Source of the DNA: an uncultured Aquimarina sp.
GTDB taxonomy: Bacteria; Bacteroidota; Bacteroidia; Flavobacteriales; Flavobacteriaceae
Length of the DNA: 63,095 nucleotides
Assembly: GCA_937951135.1 (NCBI GenBank)
Contig: CALFCI010000031.1
Span: 1 to 63,095 of the forward strand
Direction of reading: 5' to 3'
The position numbers were made by a program, and so were the translations under genes. Shown here piece after piece: positions 8,366 to 16,579 of the stretch. The notes under the pieces were generated by a model. The model had not been told where the DNA came from, did not search any database, and saw nothing but the letters and a program-made list of their open reading frames with translations. Position 1 is the first letter of the stretch, and every line of letters starts with the position of its first letter.

Positions 8366-8538
8366 CTGAGTACATGACAAAAAATAGTTATTCTCTATGT
8401 AAAGTTGGATCATCACTTTGTAATTCAGACCTACTAGGTTTTCAAAACCTAGTAGGTCTAACAGAGCAAGGATCTCTAAAAACGTTGATTATCGCAAATC
8501 GTATCAAACATATCGACTAATTTTTGTCATGTATTAAA
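8366..8538. repeat. R1 element, copy 2
   Basis: Same orientation as copy 1. The left end is CTGAGTACATGACAAAAAAT; the right end is degraded (TTTTTGTCATGTATTAAAG). The 33-bp core palindrome (8427-8459) keeps the arms AGACCTACTAGGTTT/AAACCTAGTAGGTCT exactly, although the sequence between core and right end has diverged from copy 1. Confidence 0.83.
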
Positions 8539-8583
8539 GTAGAATACTTCAAAGTAAATCAGTGGTAAAATTTAAAAAAAAAC

Positions 8584-8611
8584 ACCCTTTCCAAATATGT
8601 TTGGAAAGGGT
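8584..8611 (-). terminator. Rho-independent terminator of rplU-rpmA
   Basis: 12-bp perfect stem ACCCTTTCCAAA / TTTGGAAAGGGT with loop TATG, followed on the minus strand by a T-run (complement of the A-tract at 8573-8582). It lies 28 bp beyond the rpmA stop. Confidence 0.9.
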
Positions 8612-8638
8612 ATTTTAATAGAACAAAGGAACAAATCC

Positions 8639-8899
8639 TTATGCTTCAAAAGGAACTATTGAAACGTAAGATTTGTTGTCTCTCTTTTTTGTAAATTTTA
8701 CAAGACCGTCAACTTTAGCATGTAAAGTATGATCTTTACCTGCGTATACGTTTTGTCCTGGTTTGTGTGCTGTACCTCGTTGTCTAACAAGGATATTACC
8801 AGCAATAGCAGCTTGTCCACCAAAAATCTTAACACCTAAGCGTTTTGATTCTGATTCTCTACCGTTTTTCGAACTACCAACTCCTTTTTTATGAGCCAT
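8639..8899 (-). CDS. rpmA: 50S ribosomal protein L27
   Basis: An 86-residue L27 with the expected N-terminus [20 protein letters not shown] and the core [18 protein letters not shown]. It lacks the cleavable N-terminal extension seen in Firmicutes. Second gene of the rplU-rpmA operon, 33 bp downstream of rplU, followed by a clear terminator. Confidence 0.98.
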   Translation of the reverse strand: MAHKKGVGSSKNGRESESKRLGVKIFGGQAAIAGNILVRQRGTAHKPGQNVYAGKDHTLHAKVDGLVKFTKKRDNKSYVSIVPFEA

Positions 8900-8932
8900 T
8901 TTCTTACGATTTTATATGAGTACTAAGTTGGA

Positions 8933-9583
8933 TTATTTTTCAATCCCACCATCTAATTTATCTTGCCATACTTTTAATTCATCCCACTGACCAGCGGCAG
9001 CCATTTCAGCTTGTTTTGGCCAAGTATTAGGAACGTGATTTCCACGAACATCTTTGATGAATTCTGCAATTTGTGCTGGATCAGTTTTCGCAAGATCTGC
9101 AAAAGTTACGATACCATTCGCTTTTAAGGTTTCAGCGATTTTTGGACCGATACCTTCAATCTTTTTAAGATCGTCAGCTTTTCCTGTTGCTTTCTTTGGT
9201 GCTGCTGCTTTTGGAGCTTCTTTTTTCGGTGCCGCTTTTTTAGCTTTCGGCTCCGCTTTTTTCGTAGCGCCAGAAGTTGCAATACTTTCGATTACAATTT
9301 CGGTAAGAGATTGACGGTGACCGTTTTTAACACGGTATCCTTTACGTCTCTTTTTCTTAAATACAATAACTTTGTCACCTCTTAGGTGTCTTGTGATTTT
9401 TGCTCCTACTTGAGCTCCATCTATAGCCGGGGCGCCAACAGTTACATTGTCTCCATCTGCAGTAAGAAGTACATTGTCGAAAGATATTGAATCCCCCTCT
9501 TCTCCTGGTAAACGGTGAACAAAAACTTTTTGGTCTTTTGCAACTTTAAATTGCTGCCCTGCTATCTCTACAATTGCGTACAT
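8933..9583 (-). CDS. rplU: 50S ribosomal protein L21 with C-terminal helix-hairpin-helix extension
   Basis: 216 residues, about twice the usual L21 length. Residues 1 to about 103 are a standard L21 (MYAIVEIAGQQFKVAKDQKV, KKKRRKGYRVKNGHRQ). An Ala/Lys/Pro-rich linker of about 30 residues follows. The final 80 residues carry a helix-hairpin-helix-like unit (DDLKKIEGIGPKIAETLKAN) that usually contacts nucleic acid. This fused form recurs in Bacteroidota, where its role is unknown to me. First gene of the rplU-rpmA operon. Confidence 0.96.
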   Translation of the reverse strand: MYAIVEIAGQQFKVAKDQKVFVHRLPGEEGDSISFDNVLLTADGDNVTVGAPAIDGAQVGAKITRHLRGDKVIVFKKKRRKGYRVKNGHRQSLTEIVIESIATSGATKKAEPKAKKAAPKKEAPKAAAPKKATGKADDLKKIEGIGPKIAETLKANGIVTFADLAKTDPAQIAEFIKDVRGNHVPNTWPKQAEMAAAGQWDELKVWQDKLDGGIEK

Positions 9584-9644
9584 AGCGTAACGTTTTGATT
9601 AATTTAATAAAAATAAAACTTCACCTCTTTTATAAAGGCGGGTG

Positions 9645-9674
9645 CAAATATACTGTTTATTAATTAAATAGCAA
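9645..9674 (-). promoter_or_regulatory. Promoter of rplU-rpmA
   Basis: On the minus strand: TTG (9672-9674), 19 bp, then TATATTTG (9645-9652). Both elements and the spacing fit the Bacteroidota -33/-7 promoter (TTG, 17-21 bp, TAnnTTTG). It lies 62 bp upstream of the rplU start. Confidence 0.75.
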
Positions 9675-9736
9675 ATGTTTTTGGCTTGCATTGTTCATTA
9701 AAAGTTATAATGTATTTTCTGATGTGTAATACAAGC

Positions 9737-10210
9737 TTAAGGATGTGCTGAAGGGGTATAATCATTCTTTTTCAAATTCCAACTAGGCTTAAATAATTGC
9801 ATAAAAGAAAGCGTTAATACTAGCGTTGTAGAAAAGCCCATTATAGCTGCTACTCCTATTACGGCACCATTACCAACATGATAGTGTGAGCTCCAGTGGG
9901 TTAGCATCTCTGGCAAGAATTGAGGATTGATGTAGGTCACATAAGTGGCAAAAAAGAACACAAATATTAGAGTGGCATTGCCACCTGTAAATAAGCTGGT
10001 CATAAAGCTGTTTTGATATTCAAAATTTTCCCCTTGCTCTTTCTTATGTTGTTTTAACATGGAGTATAAGCCAATCGCCATAATAATTCCATTTCCTAAA
10101 CTATATAGGGGATTGGTCTGTATGCCGATAAGTGATACCGCTAAAAAATAAAGAATAAGGAGTGTCCCGATTTGGATGCCAAATCGAATGGCGAGTGCAG
10201 ATGTTTTCAT
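9737..10210 (-). CDS. DUF4199-family membrane protein
   Basis: A 157-residue integral membrane protein with four hydrophobic segments. The layout (short N-terminus, HKKEQGENFEYQNSFMTSLF between helices 2 and 3, and helix 4 near TTLVLTLSFMQLFKP) matches DUF4199, a family nearly confined to Bacteroidota. No function is established. It is monocistronic as far as can be seen, between rplU and the M16 peptidase genes. Confidence 0.8.
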   Translation of the reverse strand: MKTSALAIRFGIQIGTLLILYFLAVSLIGIQTNPLYSLGNGIIMAIGLYSMLKQHKKEQGENFEYQNSFMTSLFTGGNATLIFVFFFATYVTYINPQFLPEMLTHWSSHYHVGNGAVIGVAAIMGFSTTLVLTLSFMQLFKPSWNLKKNDYTPSAHP

Positions 10211-10496
10211 AATAAAAGCTTTTAAGTGTGCTTTTTAAGATACGAAAAATAGAATAAATAGCATGTTTTTTAATGTTAATTTATTGATTGTTAATATTTT
10301 ATGATATAAATCTTCTTTTTTTACACAGTTTAGAATTGGTTAAGTATGTTTGTTATCCTGAAAACATTTTTAGGAGAGGTGAGTTTTTTGCTGAGCACTC
10401 GTGTTTTTTAAAGTAGAATCATTCTTAATTATTTTACTGTAAGCGAATAAAAACCGATCTTCACGGGACGAATTGAGATGGTAAAATAATAGTACT

Positions 10497-11822
10497 ATGA
10501 AAAGTGTCTTTCTGTTTTGTGTCAGTATGGTATGTGCGGTGTGGAATGGAAGTGCTCAAAAAATTGAGTTTGTATCCTATGATTTGCCAAATGGTCTTCA
10601 TGTGATTTTGCATCAAGAGGATAAGGCTCCTGTAGTGACTGTTGGTGTGATGTATCATGTAGGATCAAAGGATGAAGAAGAGGGGCGGTCAGGTTTTGCG
10701 CATTTTTTTGAGCATCTTTTGTTTGAAGGTACCCAGCATATCGAGCGAGGAAAATGGTTTACGATTGTATCCGCTTATGGTGGTCGAAATAATGCGAATA
10801 CGACTCAAGATCGCACCTATTATTATGAAACCTTGCCTTCCAATGCTTTAGCTATAGGATTGTGGATGGAATCAGAACGGATGTTGCATCCTATAATTAA
10901 TCAAATAGGGGTAGATACCCAAAACGAAGTCGTAAAAGAAGAGAAGAGACAACGTATTGATAATGCTCCCTATGGCAAGATTACGTACAAAACAGGGATT
11001 CATAAATACCTATTTGAGAAACACCCTTATGCCAAATCAGTTATTGGTGAAATGAAAGATCTAGATGCTGCCAAGCTCGAAGAGTTTATTGCTTTTAAGC
11101 AGAGGTACTACAATCCTAATAATGCGGTACTTGTAGTTGCTGGGGATATCAATATTTCGGAAACCAAAGCATTGATCGCCGATTATTTTGGAACCATCAC
11201 TAACCAATCCAAAGCCATCACACGAACCCCCATTATAGAGGAGCCGATTCAAACAGAAATTAAAGCTGTAGAGTATGATGCAAACATAAAAGTGCCGGGT
11301 AAAGTATTGGCGTATCGTACTCCCAAACAAACAGAAAGAGATGCTTATGTGCTTGATTACCTCGCCACAGTACTAACTGGTGGGAAGAGTTCTAGGCTCT
11401 ATAAAAGCATGGTAGAGGATAAAAAGATGGCATTGCATGTGGCAGCATATACAAGTTCGAGGGAAGATTATAGTACCTATATTATGGCCGCTTTTCCGCT
11501 AGGCGATGTTTCTTTGGAAGCACTTCAGCAAGAAATGGATGTCGAGATTGCCAAATTACAAGAGACTTTAATTTCGGAAAAGGAGTTTCAAAAATTACAA
11601 AATCAATTTGAAAGCGATTTTGTAAATGCCAATGCGAGTATGGAAGGTATTGCCAACTCCCTAGCACGATATTATATGCTCTATGGAGATACAAATATTA
11701 TCAATACAGAGATCGAGATATACCGTTCTATTACTAGAGAAGATATACAGCGTGTTGCTAAAAAATACTTAACCCCCAATAGTCGATTAAATTTAGAGTA
11801 TTTACCGAAACCGACACCTTAG
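10497..11822 (+). CDS. M16-family zinc peptidase, catalytic subunit
   Basis: A 441-residue pitrilysin-type peptidase with a signal peptide (about residues 1-20, cleaving near GSAQ). The inverted zinc motif HFFEH is at residues 69-73 and the third ligand glutamate lies in the downstream NEVVKEEKRQRID segment. Expected in the periplasm or outside the cell. It is followed after 128 bp by an M16 homologue without the zinc motif, the usual arrangement of M16B heterodimers in which one subunit supplies zinc and the other the Arg/Tyr pair. Confidence 0.93.
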   Translation: MKSVFLFCVSMVCAVWNGSAQKIEFVSYDLPNGLHVILHQEDKAPVVTVGVMYHVGSKDEEEGRSGFAHFFEHLLFEGTQHIERGKWFTIVSAYGGRNNANTTQDRTYYYETLPSNALAIGLWMESERMLHPIINQIGVDTQNEVVKEEKRQRIDNAPYGKITYKTGIHKYLFEKHPYAKSVIGEMKDLDAAKLEEFIAFKQRYYNPNNAVLVVAGDINISETKALIADYFGTITNQSKAITRTPIIEEPIQTEIKAVEYDANIKVPGKVLAYRTPKQTERDAYVLDYLATVLTGGKSSRLYKSMVEDKKMALHVAAYTSSREDYSTYIMAAFPLGDVSLEALQQEMDVEIAKLQETLISEKEFQKLQNQFESDFVNANASMEGIANSLARYYMLYGDTNIINTEIEIYRSITREDIQRVAKKYLTPNSRLNLEYLPKPTP

Positions 11823-11950
11823 TCTATAGGTTGTTTCGCATCCAATACCGAATAACGTTTTGTTTTTATCCCTATAATTGTAGTAGAGGATAGAAAATAG
11901 ACTAATAGAGAAGAAAAAGTTAAGCGCTAAAGGCTTAAAACGAATACATA

Positions 11951-13396
11951 ATGAAGCCCTTTATAATACAGATGAAACAGGTTATATTTTATATCATAGT
12001 AGGCATAACGATCAATATACATGCACAAGTGGATCGGTCTATACCACCACCACTGGGGCCTACACCTGTGGTAGATTTAACACCTCCAGATTCTTTTCAA
12101 CTCTCCAATGGGCTTACTGTATTTGTGGTCGAAAATCATAAATTTCCTAAGATTAATCTTAGTCTATCTTTGGATAACCCTCCTTCGATAGAAAATGATA
12201 AAGTAGGGGTGAGTACCTTAGTGTCTAAAATTATGGGAAAAGGTACAACTACCATTTCTAAAACCCTGTTTTATGAAGAAATAGATTTTTTAGGCGCTTC
12301 CCTTAGCGTTGGAATTAATGGGGGGTATGCGCAATCACTATCTAAACATAAAGACAGGATTATTGCGTTGTTTGCGGATGCATTATTACATCCTAATTTT
12401 ATAGCAGAAGAGTTGGCGTTGGAACAAAAGAAAATTAAAGAGCACTTAAAAAATGAAGAAAATAGTTCTGGTGCGATTATGAGCCGTGTTAAGGATGTAC
12501 TTGTCTATGGAAAAACACATCCTAAAGGAGAATACGTAACGGAAGAAACGATTACTAATGTTACCCTGTCAGATTTAAAATTAGTGTATCAAAAACAATG
12601 CATTCCAGATCATGCATATATGGTAATTAGTGGAGACATCACCATGGCAGAAGCAAAGGCAGTAGTTGGACAGTATTTTGAGAAGTGGACTTCTCGTTCT
12701 ATAGCTCCAGAAACGTTTCCAGAAGCACCTAATGTAACACAGCGACAAATTAATTTGATCGATATGCGAGATGCAGTACAAACGGAGATCGTAATTGTCA
12801 ATACTGCAGCGTTACGAACTAATGGTGTAGATCATCACGCAGCGCTATTAGCCAATTATATTTTGGGTGGTGGGTTTACTAGTTATATCAATATGAATTT
12901 GAGAGAACAACATGCGTTTACGTATGGTGCACGCAGTACATTCTCTAGGAGCAGACAGTATAAAGGTGCTTTTAAGATTCAGACTAAAGTGAGAAATGCA
13001 GTTACCGATAGTGCTGTGGTTGAACTCTTAAATGAAGTGAAAAGGATTAGAACAGTACCCGTTACGGATGAAGTACTTAAAAATGCCAAGGCACAATTTT
13101 TAGGCAGTTTTGTTTTAGCTTCAGAAAACGATAAAATTATGGCAGCTCGTAGTATAAAAATGAAAACAGCACAGCTTCCATCAGATTTTTACACCACGTT
13201 TATTGACAAAATTAATGCTGTTACCCCAGCAGATATACAGCGTGTTGCTAAGCAATATTTTAAGCTCGATACCTTTAGAATTGTATTGGTTGGAAAAGCT
13301 TCCGAAATTGCACCAAAACTTGAAGCCCTTACTTTTGACGGTGCCTCCATTCCGATAGTGTATTTTGATAAGAAAGGAAATGCAATAGTAGAGTAG
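11951..13396 (+). CDS. M16-family peptidase-like protein, non-catalytic partner subunit
   Basis: A 481-residue protein of the M16 fold with no HxxEH: the equivalent region reads LVSKIMGKGTTTISKTLFYE. It keeps LREQHAFTYGARSTF, the Arg/Tyr-bearing motif that the partner subunit of M16B dimers gives to the active site. An alternative start at 11972 (MKQVIFYIIVGITINIHAQ) gives a cleaner signal peptide and may be the real one. Partner of the upstream catalytic M16 gene. Confidence 0.9.
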   Translation: MKPFIIQMKQVIFYIIVGITINIHAQVDRSIPPPLGPTPVVDLTPPDSFQLSNGLTVFVVENHKFPKINLSLSLDNPPSIENDKVGVSTLVSKIMGKGTTTISKTLFYEEIDFLGASLSVGINGGYAQSLSKHKDRIIALFADALLHPNFIAEELALEQKKIKEHLKNEENSSGAIMSRVKDVLVYGKTHPKGEYVTEETITNVTLSDLKLVYQKQCIPDHAYMVISGDITMAEAKAVVGQYFEKWTSRSIAPETFPEAPNVTQRQINLIDMRDAVQTEIVIVNTAALRTNGVDHHAALLANYILGGGFTSYINMNLREQHAFTYGARSTFSRSRQYKGAFKIQTKVRNAVTDSAVVELLNEVKRIRTVPVTDEVLKNAKAQFLGSFVLASENDKIMAARSIKMKTAQLPSDFYTTFIDKINAVTPADIQRVAKQYFKLDTFRIVLVGKASEIAPKLEALTFDGASIPIVYFDKKGNAIVE

Positions 13397-13430
13397 GTAA
13401 ATTCTAAAGTAACCAACAAAAGAAATATGT

Positions 13431-13655
13431 TAGCGCTCGTCTGTGACGAGTGCCGTAACGAGTATGAAGAAAAACAGTTCAAAATAAAAAAGCTTCCGTG
13501 CACTAATCAGAACCTTCTAGATATACTTACAAAGGTCAAAGCCCCCATACCATCAGAAAATCAGATCGATATAGTCTCCGGAAGGTTAGGGGTGTTCCAT
13601 ACTAGGGTATTGTTCTGCATCAGCATAAGCTGTACCGACCGAATGCTTCTTAGTT
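13431..13655. repeat. R2 direct repeat, copy a
   Basis: About 225 bp that recur, in the same orientation and with roughly 80% identity by eye, at 17669-17900. Shared blocks include GAGTATGAAGAAAA, CAGTTCAAAATAAAAA, AGATATACTTACAAAGGTCA, CATACCATCAGAAAA and CTGCATCAGCA. The left end contains an inverted GCTCGT/ACGAG motif. A 76-codon open frame crosses this copy but is not conserved in copy b, so it is not treated as a gene. Confidence 0.8.
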
Positions 13656-13696
13656 AGTGTAGCACGTTTTATTAGGTTACATAGAACTACTACTTT

Positions 13697-14614
13697 TTAT
13701 TGTAAATGGGGATTTGTATTAACGAGACTTTCCTCGATTACTTTTTTAAGTAATGAAAGCTTACTATTAGGTCCAATAGTAAGTAATTTAGGGCCGGTGA
13801 TTGGTACTCCATTAAATGGTCGTACAAAGACTTCACCATCTGGATTTCGTTCAAAATAAGTATACCTTTTTTCGATTCCAATTGTAGTGCAGCCTTTCAC
13901 TCGAAGAATACTTTTGGGTAGTGTTTGGCAGATGTAATAAATACAATTTAAGTCCGGTAAATTTGGTAAATCACAAGAGCAAGAAGACCAATGCGCTTTT
14001 TGATGGTTAAATATTTGAGCTTTATTTTTAGAGGGGACAAGTGCTGAAAGAAGCGTAATGTCAATAGCATTCATTGTTAAAATTTTAGCACAAGGATTAA
14101 GCGCTTTTAGCGCTTTAAAAACGAATGCTTGTCTATTCGCTGTTGCTTTTTCAATATGAGTAAGGACAATTAATGAAGATACTTGAACCTGGTTTGCTTC
14201 AAGTTCATTGTGCTCTTCTCGTTTTTGCCAGTTTTTAACATCAACAACAGATAATTGGATAGGTGGTAAAAACCTATCGTTTAGTCCAACACCTAGGAAC
14301 TCCATTAAGGAGCAAGCATCAGAAGTACCATTAGCCTCAATAAAAGTAATCCCATTAGTGCGTTCAGGAATACGATTTACGTAATTTCTCAACTCATTTA
14401 TACCACTACAACAAATACAACTACCAGTAAGCGCTCTAATCCACCTAGGTTCAATTTTATCTGTAAATTGGAGGGCATCAAGGTTTGCATTTTCATAATC
14501 ATTTAAAATGATAAAAGGATTCCAACCATTATCGATGTAATTGGTTATTAAGTGTCTTAATAGTGTTGTTTTTCCTGCTCCCAAAAACCCAACAATCGTA
14601 ATGATAGCTTCCAT
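13697..14614 (-). CDS. COG0523 (CobW/P47K) GTPase, probable zinc metallochaperone
   Basis: A 305-residue G3E GTPase. Walker A GFLGAGKTT is at residues 9-17 and the COG0523 metal motif CxCC at residues 66-69 (GSCICCSG). The usual NKxD is replaced by THIEKA. A Cys/His-rich patch (KAHWSSCSCDLP) lies near residue 210 and could hold zinc. COG0523 proteins of Zur regulons deliver zinc to client enzymes during starvation. FolE, a zinc enzyme and a known client class, is encoded just upstream together with a Fur-family regulator, which supports the zinc assignment. An R1 element separates it from folE. Confidence 0.88.
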   Translation of the reverse strand: MEAIITIVGFLGAGKTTLLRHLITNYIDNGWNPFIILNDYENANLDALQFTDKIEPRWIRALTGSCICCSGINELRNYVNRIPERTNGITFIEANGTSDACSLMEFLGVGLNDRFLPPIQLSVVDVKNWQKREEHNELEANQVQVSSLIVLTHIEKATANRQAFVFKALKALNPCAKILTMNAIDITLLSALVPSKNKAQIFNHQKAHWSSCSCDLPNLPDLNCIYYICQTLPKSILRVKGCTTIGIEKRYTYFERNPDGEVFVRPFNGVPITGPKLLTIGPNSKLSLLKKVIEESLVNTNPHLQ

Positions 14615-14679
14615 ATTTTTTTAAATAGACTTTGTGTATAGGATTTTATGTATTGTTTTACAAGGTTAAGTAACCTGGC

Positions 14680-14845
14680 GAAGTACATGACAAAAACAGT
14701 ATCGATGTTTTAAATTTTGATAACCAATGTTTTATAGTTAGTTGATCTGTTAGACCTACTAGGTTTTGGAAACCTAGTAGGTCTGGATCACAAAGTGATG
14801 ATGTAACTTTGAATCGAGAACAATTATTTTTTGTCATGTACTCAG
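14680..14845. repeat. R1 element, copy 3 (reverse orientation)
   Basis: The complement of copy 1. The right end TTTTTTGTCATGTACTCAG is intact; the left end is slightly degraded (GAAGTACATGACAAAAAC). The central palindrome is at 14752-14784 with arms AGACCTACTAGGTTT. It sits inside the minus-strand folE-to-COG0523 gap, so any transcript running from merC to the COG0523 gene must cross this hairpin. Confidence 0.85.
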
Positions 14846-14883
14846 GGAAAATAGTTATACAATAATTCCATTTTTTTTATTCG

Positions 14884-15537
14884 CTATGAGGATATAAGGT
14901 TTAGAAATTCTTTTCGTTTATTTTTTTTAGAAAAGCACCCGCCATATTCTAAAGTAGTAGTAAAACTATTCTTATCCTTTATCCCTCTTGAAGAAACACA
15001 AAGATGTTTAGCGGAGATCATTACGATTACATCATCTGTTCCTAGTGTGTTTTGTAAGTCTTTTAAAATTTGCAGAGAAAGCCTTTCTTGAACTTGAGGA
15101 CGGTGTGCGTAATAATCGACTAGTCTATTTATTTTTGATAGTCCAATCACTTTGTCTTTTGGGACATAAGCAATATGAGCTTGACCTGTTATTGGTAAAA
15201 AATGATGTTCACAAGAAGAATCAACAGCTATATTTTGTTCCACTACCATTTTCTTATACTCATATTTGTTCTCAAAAACGGATAGTTTTGGTTTATTTTT
15301 AGGGTTCAAACCATAAAAAAGTTCTTTCACATACATTTTAGCAAATCGATAAGGAGTACCAGATAAGCTGTCGTCTGATACATCGAGACCAAGCTCTTCC
15401 ATGATTTTTCCAAAATGAGACTGGATATTTTTAATTTTTTCTTCGTCTGATTTTTCAAATGCATCAACACGTAAAGGAGTATTAATACTCGTTGAGATAT
15501 GATTATCTCCTAATGTTTCAATTTTATTTTTATCCAT
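14884..15537 (-). CDS. folE: GTP cyclohydrolase I, type IA
   Basis: A 217-residue enzyme that converts GTP to 7,8-dihydroneopterin triphosphate (first step of folate/pterin synthesis). The zinc ligands are present: Cys109 and His112 in SSCEHHFLP and Cys180 in KHLCVSSRG, the same spacing as E. coli FolE. The start overlaps the end of the MerC-like gene by 8 bp, indicating translational coupling. The zinc-linked context suggests a second, zinc-regulated folE copy; the rest of the genome would have to be searched to confirm a paralogue. Confidence 0.94.
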   Translation of the reverse strand: MDKNKIETLGDNHISTSINTPLRVDAFEKSDEEKIKNIQSHFGKIMEELGLDVSDDSLSGTPYRFAKMYVKELFYGLNPKNKPKLSVFENKYEYKKMVVEQNIAVDSSCEHHFLPITGQAHIAYVPKDKVIGLSKINRLVDYYAHRPQVQERLSLQILKDLQNTLGTDDVIVMISAKHLCVSSRGIKDKNSFTTTLEYGGCFSKKNKRKEFLNLISS

Positions 15538-15934
15538 TGTGAGTACAGCATGTATTGGTTTTACATTGGCAAAATTTCAAATTATAAATATGGAATATTG
15601 CCAATGTAATAGCGGTTATGTAAATTATAGTTTCAGGTAATGAAATCCATTTTATTTTTTCATTTATGATCAATAGAAATAGCGTAACCCAATTGATCCA
15701 TAATACTGGTTTCATAAAGGTTTTAGACGTGTTTTTTGCTGAACGAGCAACTGCAAAAAATGAAATCATCAAAAAAATATAGTCTAAATTCCTCCACCAA
15801 ACAGGACTCGCTTCACTACCCGTAACTGCGGAAGTATGAACGATAAAAATAAAAGGGGTAGCAAGACAATGAATTATACATAAAGTACTTGCAAGTGCAC
15901 CAAAAATGTCGGACTTTTCTAAAATTAATCTCAC
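15530..15934 (-). CDS. MerC-like four-helix membrane protein
   Basis: Four hydrophobic segments; the first contains the MerC-type CIIHCLATP (Cys-xx-His-Cys) and the C-terminus ends in a cysteine-rich tail (KFCQCKTNTCCTHNG), both suited to binding a soft metal. Homologues beside COG0523 and Fur genes are thought to handle zinc rather than mercury. I chose the GTG at 15934. A longer reading from TTG at 15967 would begin inside the operator, and the -7 element TACTTTTG (15965-15972, minus strand) fits a start at 15934. First gene of the operon with folE. Confidence 0.75.
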   Translation of the reverse strand: MRLILEKSDIFGALASTLCIIHCLATPFIFIVHTSAVTGSEASPVWWRNLDYIFLMISFFAVARSAKNTSKTFMKPVLWINWVTLFLLIINEKIKWISLPETIIYITAITLAIFHIYNLKFCQCKTNTCCTHNG

Positions 15935-15951
15935 TGTATATTTTTTATTAG

Positions 15952-15967
15952 TACAACTCAGTTGCAA
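15952..15967. promoter_or_regulatory. Fur/Zur-type operator 1
   Basis: TACAACTCAGTTGCAA, an interrupted palindrome (CAACT/AGTTG). Read on the opposite strand, the second box (15989-16004) is TACAACTGAGTTGCAA, which differs from this one at a single position, the palindrome centre. It overlaps the -7 element of the merC-folE promoter (minus strand, 15965-15972). Confidence 0.7.
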
Positions 15968-15988
15968 AAGTAATCATATAATTTGGTA

Positions 15989-16013
15989 TTGCAACTCAGT
16001 TGTAGTAAATTTG
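15989..16013. promoter_or_regulatory. Fur/Zur-type operator 2 and -7 element of the regulator gene
   Basis: TTGCAACTCAGTTGTA (15989-16004) is the mirror copy of operator 1, centred 37 bp away. TAAATTTG (16006-16013) is a perfect plus-strand -7 element. It ends only 3 bp before the ATG at 16017, so the regulator transcript may be nearly leaderless. Binding here would repress both divergent units. Confidence 0.65.
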
Positions 16014-16016
16014 TTT

Positions 16017-16397
16017 ATGGGAATTATTAGAAAAACGCAATCTGTTGAAGTTTTACTTGCCGAATTTAAGAGTACTACAGAAGCTGTTTCTGCCATAGCG
16101 TTAATCAAACGATTGGATTCAAAGCTTAATAAAACTACGGTTTATCGGGTATTAGACAAGCTTGAAGATGATGGAGTTTTACATTCTTTTCTTGACAAAA
16201 ACGGAATTAAGTGGTATGCAAAATGTAATGCATGTACCTGTTCTAAACATTTTGATGCACATCCACATTTTCAATGTTTAAGTTGTGGTAAGGTCGATTG
16301 TGTAGTAATTGATGTTCATATACCTAACATTCCTAATAGAGAAGTAGTGGTCTCTCAAGTTTTAATTCAAGGAAAATGTGAAGATTGTTTTGTTTAA
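16017..16397 (+). CDS. Fur-family metalloregulator, probably Zur
   Basis: A 126-residue Fur-family repressor: an N-terminal winged helix (SAIALIKRLDSKLNKTTVYR, recognition helix), then a dimerisation domain with HPHFQCLSCGKVDCV and a terminal CEDC, the two CxxC pairs of the structural zinc site. The start at 16017 is chosen over an upstream in-frame one at 15906 because the protein then begins at the family's usual place and because the operator lies just before it. The divergent merC-folE genes and the COG0523 gene point to zinc as the signal, which is inference. Confidence 0.87.
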   Translation: MGIIRKTQSVEVLLAEFKSTTEAVSAIALIKRLDSKLNKTTVYRVLDKLEDDGVLHSFLDKNGIKWYAKCNACTCSKHFDAHPHFQCLSCGKVDCVVIDVHIPNIPNREVVVSQVLIQGKCEDCFV

Positions 16398-16579
16398 TGG
16401 ACTACAACGATAGCTGTATGAGTTGTGGCAAAGCAAGTACTCCTAAACTATCCCTACATACTGTGCCTATTTAAAGATATAAAAAGTATGCGCCATCCCA
16501 AACAGAAAATGACCTTTCGATCTAGCCCATAGATGCTATGACTTCATATAGGCTGTTGTAGCAAGTGCTTTGCGTTCTG

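Noticed and set aside
7673-8538. CRISPR-like pair of palindromic repeats
   Set aside because: Repeat units are ~167 bp with degenerate flanks and occur in both orientations elsewhere; no cas genes.
13427-13657. 76-codon frame in the R2 repeat (starts MLALVCDECRNEYEEKQFKI)
   Set aside because: Not preserved in the second R2 copy, which has frame-breaking indels; treated as repeat DNA.
15935-15967. Longer MerC-like start (TTG at 15967)
   Set aside because: Would place the start codon inside the operator and over the -7 element; GTG at 15934 fits better.
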